Positions 43,632-52,986 of a stretch of 64,000 nt of DNA are shown one piece after another. Where the stretch lies: positions 62,001-126,000 of the forward strand of contig NZ_JMKU01000013.1 of assembly GCF_000687165.1 (NCBI RefSeq), given 5' to 3'. The position numbers and the translations under genes were made by a program. This DNA comes from Paracidovorax oryzae ATCC 19882 (GTDB lineage: Bacteria > Pseudomonadota > Gammaproteobacteria > Burkholderiales > Burkholderiaceae_C). The notes under the pieces were generated by a model. It made no database searches and had not been told where the DNA came from. It worked only from the letters and a program-made list of their open reading frames with translations. Numbering within the stretch: the stretch's first letter is position 1; each line of letters starts with the position of its first letter.

Positions 43632-45539
43632 TCAGGGCCGGGAACGCAGGGTCATCGCCCGCGTCACCGCGAGTTCCGCATTGACGAAGCCATGGCCCGA
43701 GCGCACGTCATGGCCGGGCGCGCTGAGCGGGTCGCCGGCATCCACCATGTCGCGCGCCGTTTCGCGCAATGCCGGCCCCACCTCGCCGGCACGCATCTTC
43801 ATGCCCGAGGCCTGCAGCATGAGAGCGGCGACGCCAGCCAGGTGCGGCGAGGCGGCGGAGGTGCCGAAGAAGTTCGGCCAGCCGTTGCCGTCCGTGTCCA
43901 CGCCGAAGACCGAGTTGTCCACCCCGTCGGGGGCGCAAAGGTCCGGCTTGTGCGTATCGAGGGGATGGGACAGCGCCACACCGTCCGCGTCGCGCGTGCG
44001 CGCGAAGCCGCCCGTGGAGGAGAACGTCTCGGCCACCGGGCCGCGCGGCGTATTCACCTGCGAATAGCGCACGGCACAGGCGACGATGGCGCCCTCCGAC
44101 GCGTTGTGGCCCACGGCAGTCGCGGAGTGGAAGGCCGCCTCGCGCGGCCAGTCCACCAGCGACATGTCGCTGGGCTGCGCGATCAGCTTGAAACGCCCGG
44201 GCGGGCGGCCGGTGCCTTCAGGCATGCCGACGCCGATGTGGATGGTGAAGGTCGCGTCGGCCGCATCCGGGTTCAGGAAGGCGAAGACGAACTCGAACGG
44301 GTCGCCGCCGACATTGCGGGTGGCGGAGAGGAAGGAGATGTTTCCGCCGCGGTCGTCGGTGAACGCGAACAGGTCCAGGTCGGAGGCGGAGCCTGCGCGG
44401 GACCGGGTGAACGAGGCGAAAGGCTCGTCCCACTGCAACACGATGCGCACCCGGCCGCCGCGGTGCAGGGTGACCGGGAAGGTGGTGCGCCCCCCGCCCC
44501 AGTCGTGCATCTGCCAGCGGCCCTGTGCAGCGCCTCCCATCGTCAGCCCGCGTGCGGGCAGGGGCTGGAACCAGCCTTCGGCGGACCAGTCGGCGAAGTT
44601 GGCCGCGGCATTGATGGAGAGCACGTTCCCGCTGGCAAGAAGCTCCCGCTGGACGGCACCGATCGGGCTTTCCTGGAACCAGGGATCGTTGGTCCAGTAC
44701 ATGTCGTCGCTGATGACGTTGGCGCCTGCCTTCGCCAGGGCGCGCAGGCCGTCGGCATGGTCCTGGACGCTCTCGGGAATGTAGACCGCCAGGGAGGCGC
44801 CGGGGGCGACGTCGTGGACGATCTGCGCCATGGCGCGGCCCTCGTCGCTGTCCCTGCCGCTGCTGCGGTCCTTGAGCACCCGCACGGGCTGCAGGCGGCC
44901 ATTGGGATTGCCGGGGCCGGGCAGGTCGCCGCGTGCCACGTCCGCGGCCGCCCCGCCCTGCGTGTCGTAACCGGTGGAGGTCACCCCCACGACGACGCCC
45001 GATCCATCCACCCCGAAGCTGCGCCGCGCGCGCGCGGAACCCTGCACCGCGTCGCCCTGCGACGTCACCCCGCCCACGCTGCCGAACGGCTCCGGCGCCG
45101 GCCGCACGAAGCGCGCCGTGCGCAGCGACTGCAGGGCGCCCAGGCCCGCCACGGGCATCCGGCCCAGCACCAGGTTGCCCTGCTGGCGCACATCCGTGGC
45201 GCCCAGCCTGCGCAATTCGTCCGCCAGCGCGGCATCGTCGCCCAGGGACAGGGCCTCGATGCGCACCATGCCATCCACCACCCGCGGGCCGACGAAGCCT
45301 CTCGCGGCATCCGCCGGGGCGACCAGGTTGCCGCCGCGGCGCAAATGCTCCCCCCAGAGCATCTTCAATTGCGGATCGATGAAGGACCCGTTCTCCATCG
45401 CCGCCACCCCGGCGCTTTCCGGCCGCACCACCACGCCGCCTGCGGCGTCCGGCCCGGCCATCGCCCCACCGGCCACCAGGGCGCACGCCAGTCCCGCGCC
45501 CCATGCCATCCACTGCCTGTTGTATTGGAATTGCAGCAT
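43632..45539 (-). CDS. Secreted subtilisin-like (S8-family) protein with altered active-site motifs
   Basis: The 635-residue exported protein has a leader (residues about 1-26, ending GGAMA). The S8 serine motif GTSAASPHLAGVAALML is intact (Ser561). The Asp-box region reads VVVGVTSTGYDTQGG, where the usual first Asp is not in place, and the His-box region reads DEGRAMAQIVHDVAPGA with Glu instead of the classical His-Gly-Thr. This fits a divergent S8 subfamily or a weak enzyme. The start at 45539 has AGAGG before it. It lies upstream of hscC on the same strand, with a 139-base gap. Confidence 0.83.
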   Translation of the reverse strand: MLQFQYNRQWMAWGAGLACALVAGGAMAGPDAAGGVVVRPESAGVAAMENGSFIDPQLKMLWGEHLRRGGNLVAPADAARGFVGPRVVDGMVRIEALSLGDDAALADELRRLGATDVRQQGNLVLGRMPVAGLGALQSLRTARFVRPAPEPFGSVGGVTSQGDAVQGSARARRSFGVDGSGVVVGVTSTGYDTQGGAAADVARGDLPGPGNPNGRLQPVRVLKDRSSGRDSDEGRAMAQIVHDVAPGASLAVYIPESVQDHADGLRALAKAGANVISDDMYWTNDPWFQESPIGAVQRELLASGNVLSINAAANFADWSAEGWFQPLPARGLTMGGAAQGRWQMHDWGGGRTTFPVTLHRGGRVRIVLQWDEPFASFTRSRAGSASDLDLFAFTDDRGGNISFLSATRNVGGDPFEFVFAFLNPDAADATFTIHIGVGMPEGTGRPPGRFKLIAQPSDMSLVDWPREAAFHSATAVGHNASEGAIVACAVRYSQVNTPRGPVAETFSSTGGFARTRDADGVALSHPLDTHKPDLCAPDGVDNSVFGVDTDGNGWPNFFGTSAASPHLAGVAALMLQASGMKMRAGEVGPALRETARDMVDAGDPLSAPGHDVRSGHGFVNAELAVTRAMTLRSRP

Positions 45540-45910
45540 CCGAGATACCTCTTGCGGCGCGATCCGCGCCATGGACATCCGTTCATCGAATCATCCGCGC
45601 GCAACACCCCACAGTCAGGAGCGCCGCAGCCCGTACGGCCGGGCGCACCATGCACCGGGCAACGAATTCCACCACGCGGATTTCCGGATGCCTCCCGGAT
45701 GGCAACAGCTGCACATGGCTGTTGCACATGGCAACCTTTATGTCACTTCTTCCTTCGGCAACGACGACTGGACTTCCCTGCCGGCGCCGGGCCGGCACAG
45801 GGCGCAGGCGCGGACGTAGAAGCAGGCGCCCCCGCCGGCCGGATGCCGGGGCGGCTGTCTGGTGTTTCCCCCAGCCCCGGCCCCGCCCGCCGTCGTTTGA
45901 AATCGGGGCC
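45540..45910. other. Divergent intergenic region between the S8-like gene and the AraC regulator
   Basis: This 371-base region should hold promoters for both flanking genes. The only structured element seen is a perfect 8-bp inverted repeat (GCAACAGC and GCTGTTGC, eight-base spacer) at 45702-45725. AT-rich patches just to its right could be promoter elements. Short open frames here lack ribosome sites and coding bias. Confidence 0.5.
45702..45725. promoter_or_regulatory. 8-bp inverted repeat, possible operator
   Basis: GCAACAGC and GCTGTTGC, separated by TGCACATG, form a 24-bp dyad centred in the divergent region. The centre-to-centre spacing of 16 bases would put both half-sites on nearly the same DNA face. 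The regulator that binds it is unknown. Confidence 0.4.
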
Positions 45911-46807
45911 ATGGCGATTCCTGCCCAGCCCATCGCGTCCGAAGACCTGCCCCGCTGGGTGCCCGGCGAGCTGCTGCGCAGCAGCGACGGATGCGACTGG
46001 AACAGCGTGGCGCTGCGCGCCTACCGCTACGGCGGCCTGGACGTGGAGGTGCCGCCGCTGTCGGACTTCATCCTGGTGTGCTACCAGGAGGGCACCACGC
46101 TCATGGAGCGCCGCTTCGAGGGCCGCTGGACGCGCACCGAATGCCGGCCGGGCGACGTGTCGCTGCTGACCCGATCGCAGGCCTCGCACTGGCACTGGAC
46201 CGCGCCCATCGACGTGGCGCACGTCTATCTGCCCTCCAGCCTGCTGTCGCGCGTGGCCGCCGACGTGCTGGACCGTCCCGTCGCCGACGTGCGGCTGCAT
46301 GACCTGCTGCGCATGCAGGACCCGGCGGTCAGCCACATCGTCCAGGCCATGGCGCACGAGGCCGGCAGCAGCGCCGTCGGCGGCGCGCTGTATGCCGAAG
46401 CGCTGGGCACGCAGCTGGCGGTGCATCTGCTGCGGCACTACGCCTCGGTGGATTTCATCGACCAGTCGGCCAGCGGCCAGCTGCCGGCCGCGCTGCGCCG
46501 CCGGCTCGAGGAATTCGTGGAGGAGCGCCTGGACCAGCCCCTGTCGCTGGAAGAGCTGGCGGCCGTCGCCGGCATGGGCGTGTGGTCGTTCTGCAAGCGC
46601 TTCCGCGCCTCGTTCCAGACCTCGCCGCACGGCTACGTCATCGACCGGCGGGTGGAGCGCGCCCGGCGCCTGCTCCTGCACAGCACGCTGGCGCTCAAGG
46701 CCGTGGCCGCCGAATGCGGCTTCTCCGACCAGGCCCATCTGACGCGGGCCGTGCGCGCCCGCCTGGGCTGCACCCCGGCCGCCCTGCGCCAGGGCAGGCC
46801 GCACTGA
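45911..46807 (+). CDS. AraC-family regulator of the Baeyer-Villiger operon
   Basis: The 298-residue protein has an N-terminal cupin-like sensing region and a C-terminal AraC DNA-binding domain of two helix-turn-helix units (about residues 205-295, with LSLEELAAVAGMGVWSFCKRF and LKAVAAECGFSDQAHLTRAVR). It sits just before and in the same direction as the monooxygenase operon, with a TTCAA direct repeat in between, so it probably activates that operon in response to its substrate. Confidence 0.92.
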   Translation: MAIPAQPIASEDLPRWVPGELLRSSDGCDWNSVALRAYRYGGLDVEVPPLSDFILVCYQEGTTLMERRFEGRWTRTECRPGDVSLLTRSQASHWHWTAPIDVAHVYLPSSLLSRVAADVLDRPVADVRLHDLLRMQDPAVSHIVQAMAHEAGSSAVGGALYAEALGTQLAVHLLRHYASVDFIDQSASGQLPAALRRRLEEFVEERLDQPLSLEELAAVAGMGVWSFCKRFRASFQTSPHGYVIDRRVERARRLLLHSTLALKAVAAECGFSDQAHLTRAVRARLGCTPAALRQGRPH

Positions 46808-46841
46808 GGCTCCGCGCCCCTCCCCCTCCCTCACACATTCC

Positions 46842-46867
46842 TTCAACGCGCGCACCGGATCGTTCAA
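46842..46867 (+). promoter_or_regulatory. TTCAA direct repeat, candidate AraC-type operator
   Basis: Two TTCAA half-sites start at 46842 and 46863, spaced by 21 bases (two helical turns), each followed by a CG-rich stretch. AraC-family activators bind such same-face direct repeats ahead of the promoter they activate. The monooxygenase start is about 130 bases further on. Confidence 0.4.
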
Positions 46868-46995
46868 GTCCGGCCCGCACGCCGTGCCTATCGTGCATGC
46901 CATGGCCAACGCAGCCATGTCCCGGAAGGACGCCGCAGGGCCCTGCAGCCCGCGCGAGCGCCCCTCCCCATCCATGCACACAAGGAGACAAGCAC

Positions 46996-48654
46996 ATGAA
47001 CGATACGGTTCTGGAACGCAAGGGCGCGACCGCGGAAGACGCGCCGCCCACCCGGCTCGACGCCATGGTCATCGGCGCGGGCGTGGCCGGCCTCTACCAA
47101 TTGCACCGCATGCGCGAGATGGGCCTGAAGGTGCGGGCCTACGACACGGCTTCCGGCGTCGGCGGCACCTGGTACTGGAACCGCTACCCCGGCGCGCGCT
47201 TCGACTCGCAGGCCGAGATCTACCAGTACTGGTTCTCCGAGGCGCTCTACAAGGCCTGGCAGCCCAGCGAGCGCTTTCCGGCCCAGCCCGAGACCGAGCA
47301 ATGGCTCAACTTCGTGGCCGACCGGCTGGACCTGAAGAAGGACATCCAGTTCGGCACCCGCATCGTCTCGGCCCACTACCAGGAAGGCACCGGCCGCTGG
47401 CTGGTCACCACGGCGACCGGCGAGCGCATCGACACCCAATACCTGCTGGCCTGCTGCGGCATGCTGTCGGCGCCGCTGGCCGACCGCTTTCCGGGGCAAT
47501 CGAGCTTTCACGGCCCCATCACGCACACCGGCCTGTGGCCCAGGGAAGGCATCGACCTGAAGGGCAAGCGCGTGGCCGTGATCGGCACGGGCGCCACCGG
47601 CATCCAGGTGATACAGACCATCGCGCGCGAGGTCGGCTCGCTCAAGGTCTTCACGCGGTCGCCGCAGTACGTGGTGCCGATGCGCAACCCCAAGTACAGC
47701 GCGGCCGACTGGCAGCGCTGGGGCGAGCGCTTCCATGAGCTCAAGGCGCGCGTGCGCACCACCTTCGCGGGCTTCGACTGCGACTTCGAGAACCGGCCCT
47801 GGGCCGAGCTGACGCCTGCCGAGCGCACGGAGATCCTGGAGAAGTACTGGAACGACGGCTCGCTGGCGATGTGGCTGGCGACCTTCCCCGAGATGTTCTT
47901 CGACGAGGGCGTGAGCGCCGAGGTCTCGGAATTCGTGCGCGGCAAGATGCGCGTGCGGCTGCGCAACGATCCCCGGCTCTGCCAGATCCTCATCCCCGGC
48001 CCCGGGGACTACGGCTTCGGCACCCACCGCGTGCCGCTGGAGAACGGCTACCTGGAGGTCTATCTGCAGGACAATGTCGAGCCCATCGACTGCCGCGCCA
48101 CGCCCATCGAGCGCATCGTGCCCGAAGGCATACGGACCGCCGACGGCCGGGTCCACGAAGTGGACGTGATCATCATGGCCACCGGCTTCGACGCCGGCTC
48201 CGGCGCGCTCAGCCGCATCGACATCCGCGGGCGCGGCGGCCGGTCGCTGAAGGAGCAGTGGTCGCAGGAGATCCGCACCGCCATGGGCCTGCAGGTCCAC
48301 GGCTATCCCAACCTCTTCACCACGGGCGCGCCTCTGGCGCCCTCGGCGGCGCTCTGCAACATGACCACCTGCCTGCAGCAGCAGGTGGACTGGATCAGCG
48401 AATGCATCGCCCACGCCCGCCGCCACGGCAAGCAGACCGTCGAGGCGACGAAGGAATTCGAGGACCGCTGGGTGCAGCACCACGACGAGACCGCCGCCGC
48501 CACGCTGGTGGTCAAGACCGACTCCTGGTACATGGGCTCGAACGTCGATGGCAAGCCGCGCCGCCTGCTCTCCTACATCGGCGGTGCGGGCAACTACCAC
48601 CGCCAGTGCGACGAGCTGGCCGCCCAGGGCTACCCCGGCTTCGAGATGGCCTGA
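46996..48654 (+). CDS. Flavin-dependent Baeyer-Villiger monooxygenase
   Basis: The 552-residue class B flavoprotein inserts oxygen next to a carbonyl, turning ketones into esters or lactones with NADPH and oxygen. The FAD Rossmann motif is VIGAGVAGLYQLHRM (about residue 25), the BVMO fingerprint is FHGPITHTGLWP, and the NADPH Rossmann motif is VIGTGATGIQVIQ. The sequence GVGGTWYWNRYPGARFD is typical of cyclohexanone-monooxygenase-like enzymes. AAGGAGACA precedes the start. It leads an operon with two dehydrogenases and an esterase-like hydrolase. Confidence 0.94.
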   Translation: MNDTVLERKGATAEDAPPTRLDAMVIGAGVAGLYQLHRMREMGLKVRAYDTASGVGGTWYWNRYPGARFDSQAEIYQYWFSEALYKAWQPSERFPAQPETEQWLNFVADRLDLKKDIQFGTRIVSAHYQEGTGRWLVTTATGERIDTQYLLACCGMLSAPLADRFPGQSSFHGPITHTGLWPREGIDLKGKRVAVIGTGATGIQVIQTIAREVGSLKVFTRSPQYVVPMRNPKYSAADWQRWGERFHELKARVRTTFAGFDCDFENRPWAELTPAERTEILEKYWNDGSLAMWLATFPEMFFDEGVSAEVSEFVRGKMRVRLRNDPRLCQILIPGPGDYGFGTHRVPLENGYLEVYLQDNVEPIDCRATPIERIVPEGIRTADGRVHEVDVIIMATGFDAGSGALSRIDIRGRGGRSLKEQWSQEIRTAMGLQVHGYPNLFTTGAPLAPSAALCNMTTCLQQQVDWISECIAHARRHGKQTVEATKEFEDRWVQHHDETAAATLVVKTDSWYMGSNVDGKPRRLLSYIGGAGNYHRQCDELAAQGYPGFEMA

Positions 48655-48682
48655 AGACCGCACGCTGTCCCAGGAGACGACC

Positions 48683-49453
48683 ATGAAACGACTCGAAGGC
48701 AAGGTGGCCGCCGTGACCGGCGGCGCCAACGGCCTGGGCGAAGCCATCGCGCTGCGCCTGGGCGAGGAAGGCGCCGCCGTGGCGCTGCTGGACCGCGACG
48801 AGCAGCGCGGCCGCGAGGTAGCCGCACAGCTGCAGGAGCGCGGGATCCGCGCCCTCTTCGCCACGGCCGACGTGACCCGCGAAGACCAGGTGCGCGCCGC
48901 GCTGGACCAGGTTGCCAAGGAGCTGGGCGGCCTGCACGTGCTGGTCAACAACGCCGGCATCGAAGGCGCCAACCAGCCCACCCACGAACTGCCGCTGCAG
49001 GAGTGGGAGCGGGTGATGGCGGTGAACGTCACCGGGGTCTTCCTCTGCACCAAGCACGCGATCCCGCACCTGCGGGCCGCGGGCGGCGGCTCCATCGTCA
49101 ACATCTCGTCGATCTACGGCATCGTGGGCGGCGGCGACGTGCCGCCCTATCACGCAGCCAAGGGGGCCGTGCGCACGATGTCGAAGAACGACGCGCTGAC
49201 CTACGCCCCGGACCGCATCCGCGTGAACTCGCTGCACCCCGGCTTCGTCTTCACCGCGATGGTCAAGCGCCATGCCCAGCATTCGGGCCTGCCCGAAGAG
49301 GCCGTGCGCCAGCACCTGGACAGCCTGCACCCCCTGGGCGGCACCGGCACGCCCGACGACATCGCCTGGGGCGTGGTGTACCTGGCCTCCGACCAGGCCC
49401 GCTGGGTCACGGGCTCGGAACTCGTGATCGACGGCGGCTACACGGCCCGCTGA
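48683..49453 (+). CDS. Short-chain dehydrogenase/reductase
   Basis: A 256-residue classical SDR with the TGGANGLG nucleotide motif, NNAG, the catalytic Ser in NISSIYG and YxxxK as YHAAK. Asp at the end of the second strand (LLDRDEQ) predicts NAD+. With the monooxygenase before it and a hydrolase after it, the likely job is oxidation of a cyclic or secondary alcohol to the ketone substrate. Start at 48683, with AGGAGA upstream. Confidence 0.93.
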   Translation: MKRLEGKVAAVTGGANGLGEAIALRLGEEGAAVALLDRDEQRGREVAAQLQERGIRALFATADVTREDQVRAALDQVAKELGGLHVLVNNAGIEGANQPTHELPLQEWERVMAVNVTGVFLCTKHAIPHLRAAGGGSIVNISSIYGIVGGGDVPPYHAAKGAVRTMSKNDALTYAPDRIRVNSLHPGFVFTAMVKRHAQHSGLPEEAVRQHLDSLHPLGGTGTPDDIAWGVVYLASDQARWVTGSELVIDGGYTAR

Positions 49454-49482
49454 CTCCCATCATTGCCCGAAGAGACGACACC

Positions 49483-50535
49483 ATGACGCAGAACACCTAC
49501 TACACCCAGGAAGCCCACGGCCCCTTCGAGCGCATCGGCATCGGCGCGCTGGAGCTGGAAGACGGCGGCGTGCTGCCCGACTGCCAGCTGGCCGTGGCCA
49601 CGCACGGCATGCTCAACGCCGCCCGGGACAACGCCATCCTCGTGCCCACCTGGTATTCGGGCACCAGCAAGATCATGGAGCAGGCCTATATCGGCCCGGG
49701 GCGCGCGCTGGACCCGTCGCGCTACTTCATCATCGTGGTCAACCAGATCGGCAACGGCCTGTCCACCTCGCCGCACGATGCGGCCGGCGAACTCGCCGGG
49801 CCGGGCTTTCCCAAGGTGCGCATCGGCGACGACGTGCGTGCGCAGCACCGGCTGGTCACCGGGCACTACGGCCTGCGCGAGCTGGCCCTGGTGGTGGGCG
49901 GCTCCATGGGCGCGCAGCAGACCTACGAATGGGCCGTACGCTACCCCGAGATGGTGCGCCGCGCGGCGCCCATCGCCGGCACCGCGAAGAACACCGAGCA
50001 CGATTTCCTCTTCGCCCAGACCCTGGCCGATGCCATCACCTCGGACCCGGGCTTCCAGGGCGGCCGCTACGCATCGCCGGCCGACGTGGCCGCCGGCCTG
50101 AAGCGCCACGCCCAGCTGTGGACGGTGATGGGCTGGAGCACCGACTTCTTCCGCGAGGGCCGCCACAAGGCGCTGGGCTTCGACTCCCTGCAGGCCTTCG
50201 TGGACCAGTTCATGGCCGGCTACTTCGCGCCCATGGACCCCAACGCCCTGCTGGCCATGGCCTGGAAGTGGCAGCGCGGCGACGTCAGCCGCCACACCGG
50301 CGGCGACCTCGCGGCGGCGCTGGGCCGCATCCGGGCGAAGACCTTCGTGATGCCGATCAGCCATGACATGTTCTTCCCGCCCGCCGACTGCCAGGCCGAG
50401 CAGCGGCTCATACCGGGCAGCGAATTCCGCCCGCTCGCCTGCATCGACGGCCATCTGGGCCTGTTCGGCACCGACCCGCAGTTCCTCGCCCAGGTCGATG
50501 CCCATCTCCAGGATCTGCTGGCCCTGCCGGCCTGA
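49483..50535 (+). CDS. Alpha/beta hydrolase (homoserine O-acetyltransferase-like fold)
   Basis: The 350-residue alpha/beta hydrolase resembles MetX. The nucleophile Ser is in VVGGSMGAQQ, the acid in SHDMFFP and the His in DGHLGLFG. Essential MetX features cannot be confirmed, and no methionine genes are near. Its place between two SDRs behind a Baeyer-Villiger enzyme suggests that it hydrolyses the ester or lactone product. AGAGACGA precedes the ATG at 49483. Confidence 0.88.
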   Translation: MTQNTYYTQEAHGPFERIGIGALELEDGGVLPDCQLAVATHGMLNAARDNAILVPTWYSGTSKIMEQAYIGPGRALDPSRYFIIVVNQIGNGLSTSPHDAAGELAGPGFPKVRIGDDVRAQHRLVTGHYGLRELALVVGGSMGAQQTYEWAVRYPEMVRRAAPIAGTAKNTEHDFLFAQTLADAITSDPGFQGGRYASPADVAAGLKRHAQLWTVMGWSTDFFREGRHKALGFDSLQAFVDQFMAGYFAPMDPNALLAMAWKWQRGDVSRHTGGDLAAALGRIRAKTFVMPISHDMFFPPADCQAEQRLIPGSEFRPLACIDGHLGLFGTDPQFLAQVDAHLQDLLALPA

Positions 50536-50568
50536 GCAGCTACCCCCGAACCCATTCAAGGAGACACC

Positions 50569-51339
50569 ATGTCGAAAAGACTGCAAGGCAAATGCGTCGT
50601 CATCACCGGCGGCGCGGGCGGCATCGGCCTGGCCAGCGCCCGGCTGTTCATCAGCGAAGGCGCCCAGGTCGTGCTGGTCGATCTGCAGCAGGAGGCGCTG
50701 GACGCCGCGCTGGCGCAGCTCGCCAGCGGCGCGGCCAGCGCCGTGGCGGCCGACGTGAGCGACGAGGCGCAGACCCGGGCCTATCTGCAGGCAGCGCTGG
50801 AGCGGCACGGCCGCATCGACGCGCTGTTCTGCAACGCCGGCACCGAGGGCCGGATCGCACCCATCGCCGACTACCCCATGGACGCCTTCGACCGCGTGAT
50901 GGCGGTGAACGTGCGCGGCGTCTACCTGGGCCTCAAGCACGCCATGCCCATCATGCAGAAGCAGGGCGGGGGCAGCATCGTCATCACCTCCTCCATCGCC
51001 GGCCTGAAAGGCTTCGCCGGCCTGTCGGCCTATGTGACGAGCAAGCATGCGCTGGTGGGCCTGATGCGCTCGGCCGTGCTGGAGGCCGGCGGCTCCGGCG
51101 TGCGCATCAACACCATCCACCCCTCGCCCATCGAGACACGCATGATGCGATCCATCGAGGAAGGCGCTGCGCCCGGCGCCGGCACGGCGGCCAAGGCGCA
51201 GTTCTCGGCCGCCATTCCGGCCGGGCGCTATGGCCTGCCGGAGGAAGTGGCGCGCACCGCGCTGTTCCTCGCCAGCGACGACAGCGTGTTCTGCACGGGC
51301 GGGCGCTACAGCGTGGACGGGGGGATGTCGGCCGGGTGA
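50569..51339 (+). CDS. Short-chain dehydrogenase/reductase
   Basis: The 256-residue SDR has TGGAGGIG, NAGTEG, the catalytic Ser in ITSSIAG and YVTSK as the YxxxK motif. Asp in VLVDLQQ suggests NAD+. It is the last gene of the monooxygenase operon, 33 bases after the hydrolase, with AAGGAGACA before its start. It probably oxidises an alcohol released by hydrolysis, or a second starting alcohol. It is only moderately similar to the first SDR of the operon. Confidence 0.93.
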   Translation: MSKRLQGKCVVITGGAGGIGLASARLFISEGAQVVLVDLQQEALDAALAQLASGAASAVAADVSDEAQTRAYLQAALERHGRIDALFCNAGTEGRIAPIADYPMDAFDRVMAVNVRGVYLGLKHAMPIMQKQGGGSIVITSSIAGLKGFAGLSAYVTSKHALVGLMRSAVLEAGGSGVRINTIHPSPIETRMMRSIEEGAAPGAGTAAKAQFSAAIPAGRYGLPEEVARTALFLASDDSVFCTGGRYSVDGGMSAG

Positions 51340-51467
51340 GATGGTGTTCACGATTTCCAGGAGGCACGCTGATGCGTGCGTGCCCCGGAAATTCCCTGAT
51401 GCCCGAGTGATCCAGGGTGGATACAAATTCGTACAAAAGCAAACAAATCCCACGCCCCTCCCACGCC

Positions 51468-52943
51468 ATGCAAAAACGCTCCATACGCCAATGGCTGAAA
51501 CTCCTCGCGATCGTGCTGCTCGTGTCCGCGGTCACGTCGTTCTACGGCTTGCGCCTGATGGGCAAGGGAGCGAAGTTCCATTACCTGGAGCGCGAGTACG
51601 CGGTGAACCTGCTGCACCTGGACAGGGACCTGGAGCACGCGGCGGCAGGGGCTGCGCTGGACAAGGCGCCCGTCCTCAAGGCGTTGAACCATTCGCAATG
51701 GATCTCCGGCCATGTGGACACGGAACTCTTCGGCTTCGAGCTCGTCGCGTTCCGCCTCATGGGCTTCGGCGCGGTGATCGACCTGCCCCGCGACAGCATC
51801 CGGCGCGTGGGCGCCATGATCGCCAGGCTGGAGGCGGACCCTTCGGCCCAACTCTCTCCGGCGCTGGCGAAGGCCCTGCAGCCGGACCTCGTGGAGCTCA
51901 TCCGCTACGGCGACGATTTCGCCAAGGAAGTCTCCTCCGCCGTGAACTTCGTGGGCGTCGCCGTGCGCGTGCTGACAGCGATCTGCCTGGCCCTGCTGGG
52001 CCTGAGCCTCTGGCGCATGGCAGCCGCCGTGCTCGGCCCGCTGGAAAACGCGCGGGACGTGGCGCAGACCCTGGCCCAGGGCGATCTGTCGGTGCGCATC
52101 GGCGGCAGCGATGACCGCGGCCAGGCCCACGAGGTGGGCGAGCTGCTGTCCGCGCTGCGCACCATGCAGAGCACGTTCAGGGACGTGGTCGCGCGGGTGA
52201 CCGACGCCAGCCAGGCCGTGGTGTCCGGCAGCAGCGAAATCGCCAGCGGCAGCACCGACCTGAGCCACCGCACCGAAGAGCAGGCCAGCCGCCTGCAGCA
52301 GGCCTCATCGGCCATGACGGAGATGGTGGAGGCGGTGCGGCAGAACGCCGATACCGCGGCGTCCGCGACCCAGGTGGCCCGCGAGGCCAACGACGCGGCA
52401 CGCCAGGGCGCGGAGGTCATGGCGCGCACGATGGAAACCATGAAGGCCATCGCCAACGACTCGGGCAGCATCGCCAACATCGTCGGTGTGATCGACTCCA
52501 TCGCCTTCCAGACCAACATCCTGGCCCTGAACGCCGCGGTCGAGGCCGCACGGGCCGGAGAGCAGGGACGCGGGTTCGCGGTGGTGGCCAGCGAGGTGCG
52601 CACGCTGGCAGGACGGGCCGCCGCCTCTGCGCGCGAGATCAAGACGCTGATCGGCGCGAGCGTCGAGAAGGTCGGCGCGGGCTCGCAGCTGGTGGACGAT
52701 GCGGTGAGCGCTGTGCAGCAGATCGAATCCCGGGTGGATCAGGTGCAGCAGCTGATCGGCGCCATCTCGTCCACGCTGGCACAGCAGTCCTCGGGCATCG
52801 AGGAGATCTCCCAGGCCGTCGCGCATCTGGACGGTTCCACCCAGCAGAACGCCGCCATGGCCGAGCAGAGCGCCGCGGCCACCCACAGCCTGAAGCAGCA
52901 GGCCGACAGGCTGGGCGAAGCCGTGGCGTTCTTCCGGATGTAG
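51468..52943 (+). CDS. Methyl-accepting chemotaxis protein
   Basis: This 491-residue inner-membrane chemoreceptor has its first membrane segment at residues about 10-27, a periplasmic four-helix-type sensor domain to about residue 165 and a second segment near 170-190. A HAMP domain and a signalling domain with the highly conserved hairpin [22 protein letters not shown] follow. Methylation-helix motifs ([17 protein letters not shown]) flank it. The ligand is unknown. The ATG at 51468 is used rather than a GTG 51 bases earlier. It stands alone between two operons. Confidence 0.94.
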   Translation: MQKRSIRQWLKLLAIVLLVSAVTSFYGLRLMGKGAKFHYLEREYAVNLLHLDRDLEHAAAGAALDKAPVLKALNHSQWISGHVDTELFGFELVAFRLMGFGAVIDLPRDSIRRVGAMIARLEADPSAQLSPALAKALQPDLVELIRYGDDFAKEVSSAVNFVGVAVRVLTAICLALLGLSLWRMAAAVLGPLENARDVAQTLAQGDLSVRIGGSDDRGQAHEVGELLSALRTMQSTFRDVVARVTDASQAVVSGSSEIASGSTDLSHRTEEQASRLQQASSAMTEMVEAVRQNADTAASATQVAREANDAARQGAEVMARTMETMKAIANDSGSIANIVGVIDSIAFQTNILALNAAVEAARAGEQGRGFAVVASEVRTLAGRAAASAREIKTLIGASVEKVGAGSQLVDDAVSAVQQIESRVDQVQQLIGAISSTLAQQSSGIEEISQAVAHLDGSTQQNAAMAEQSAAATHSLKQQADRLGEAVAFFRM

Positions 52944-52986
52944 CGCTCACGCCGCGGCCCGGCGCCCGCCGCATCCTCCGGTCGCC

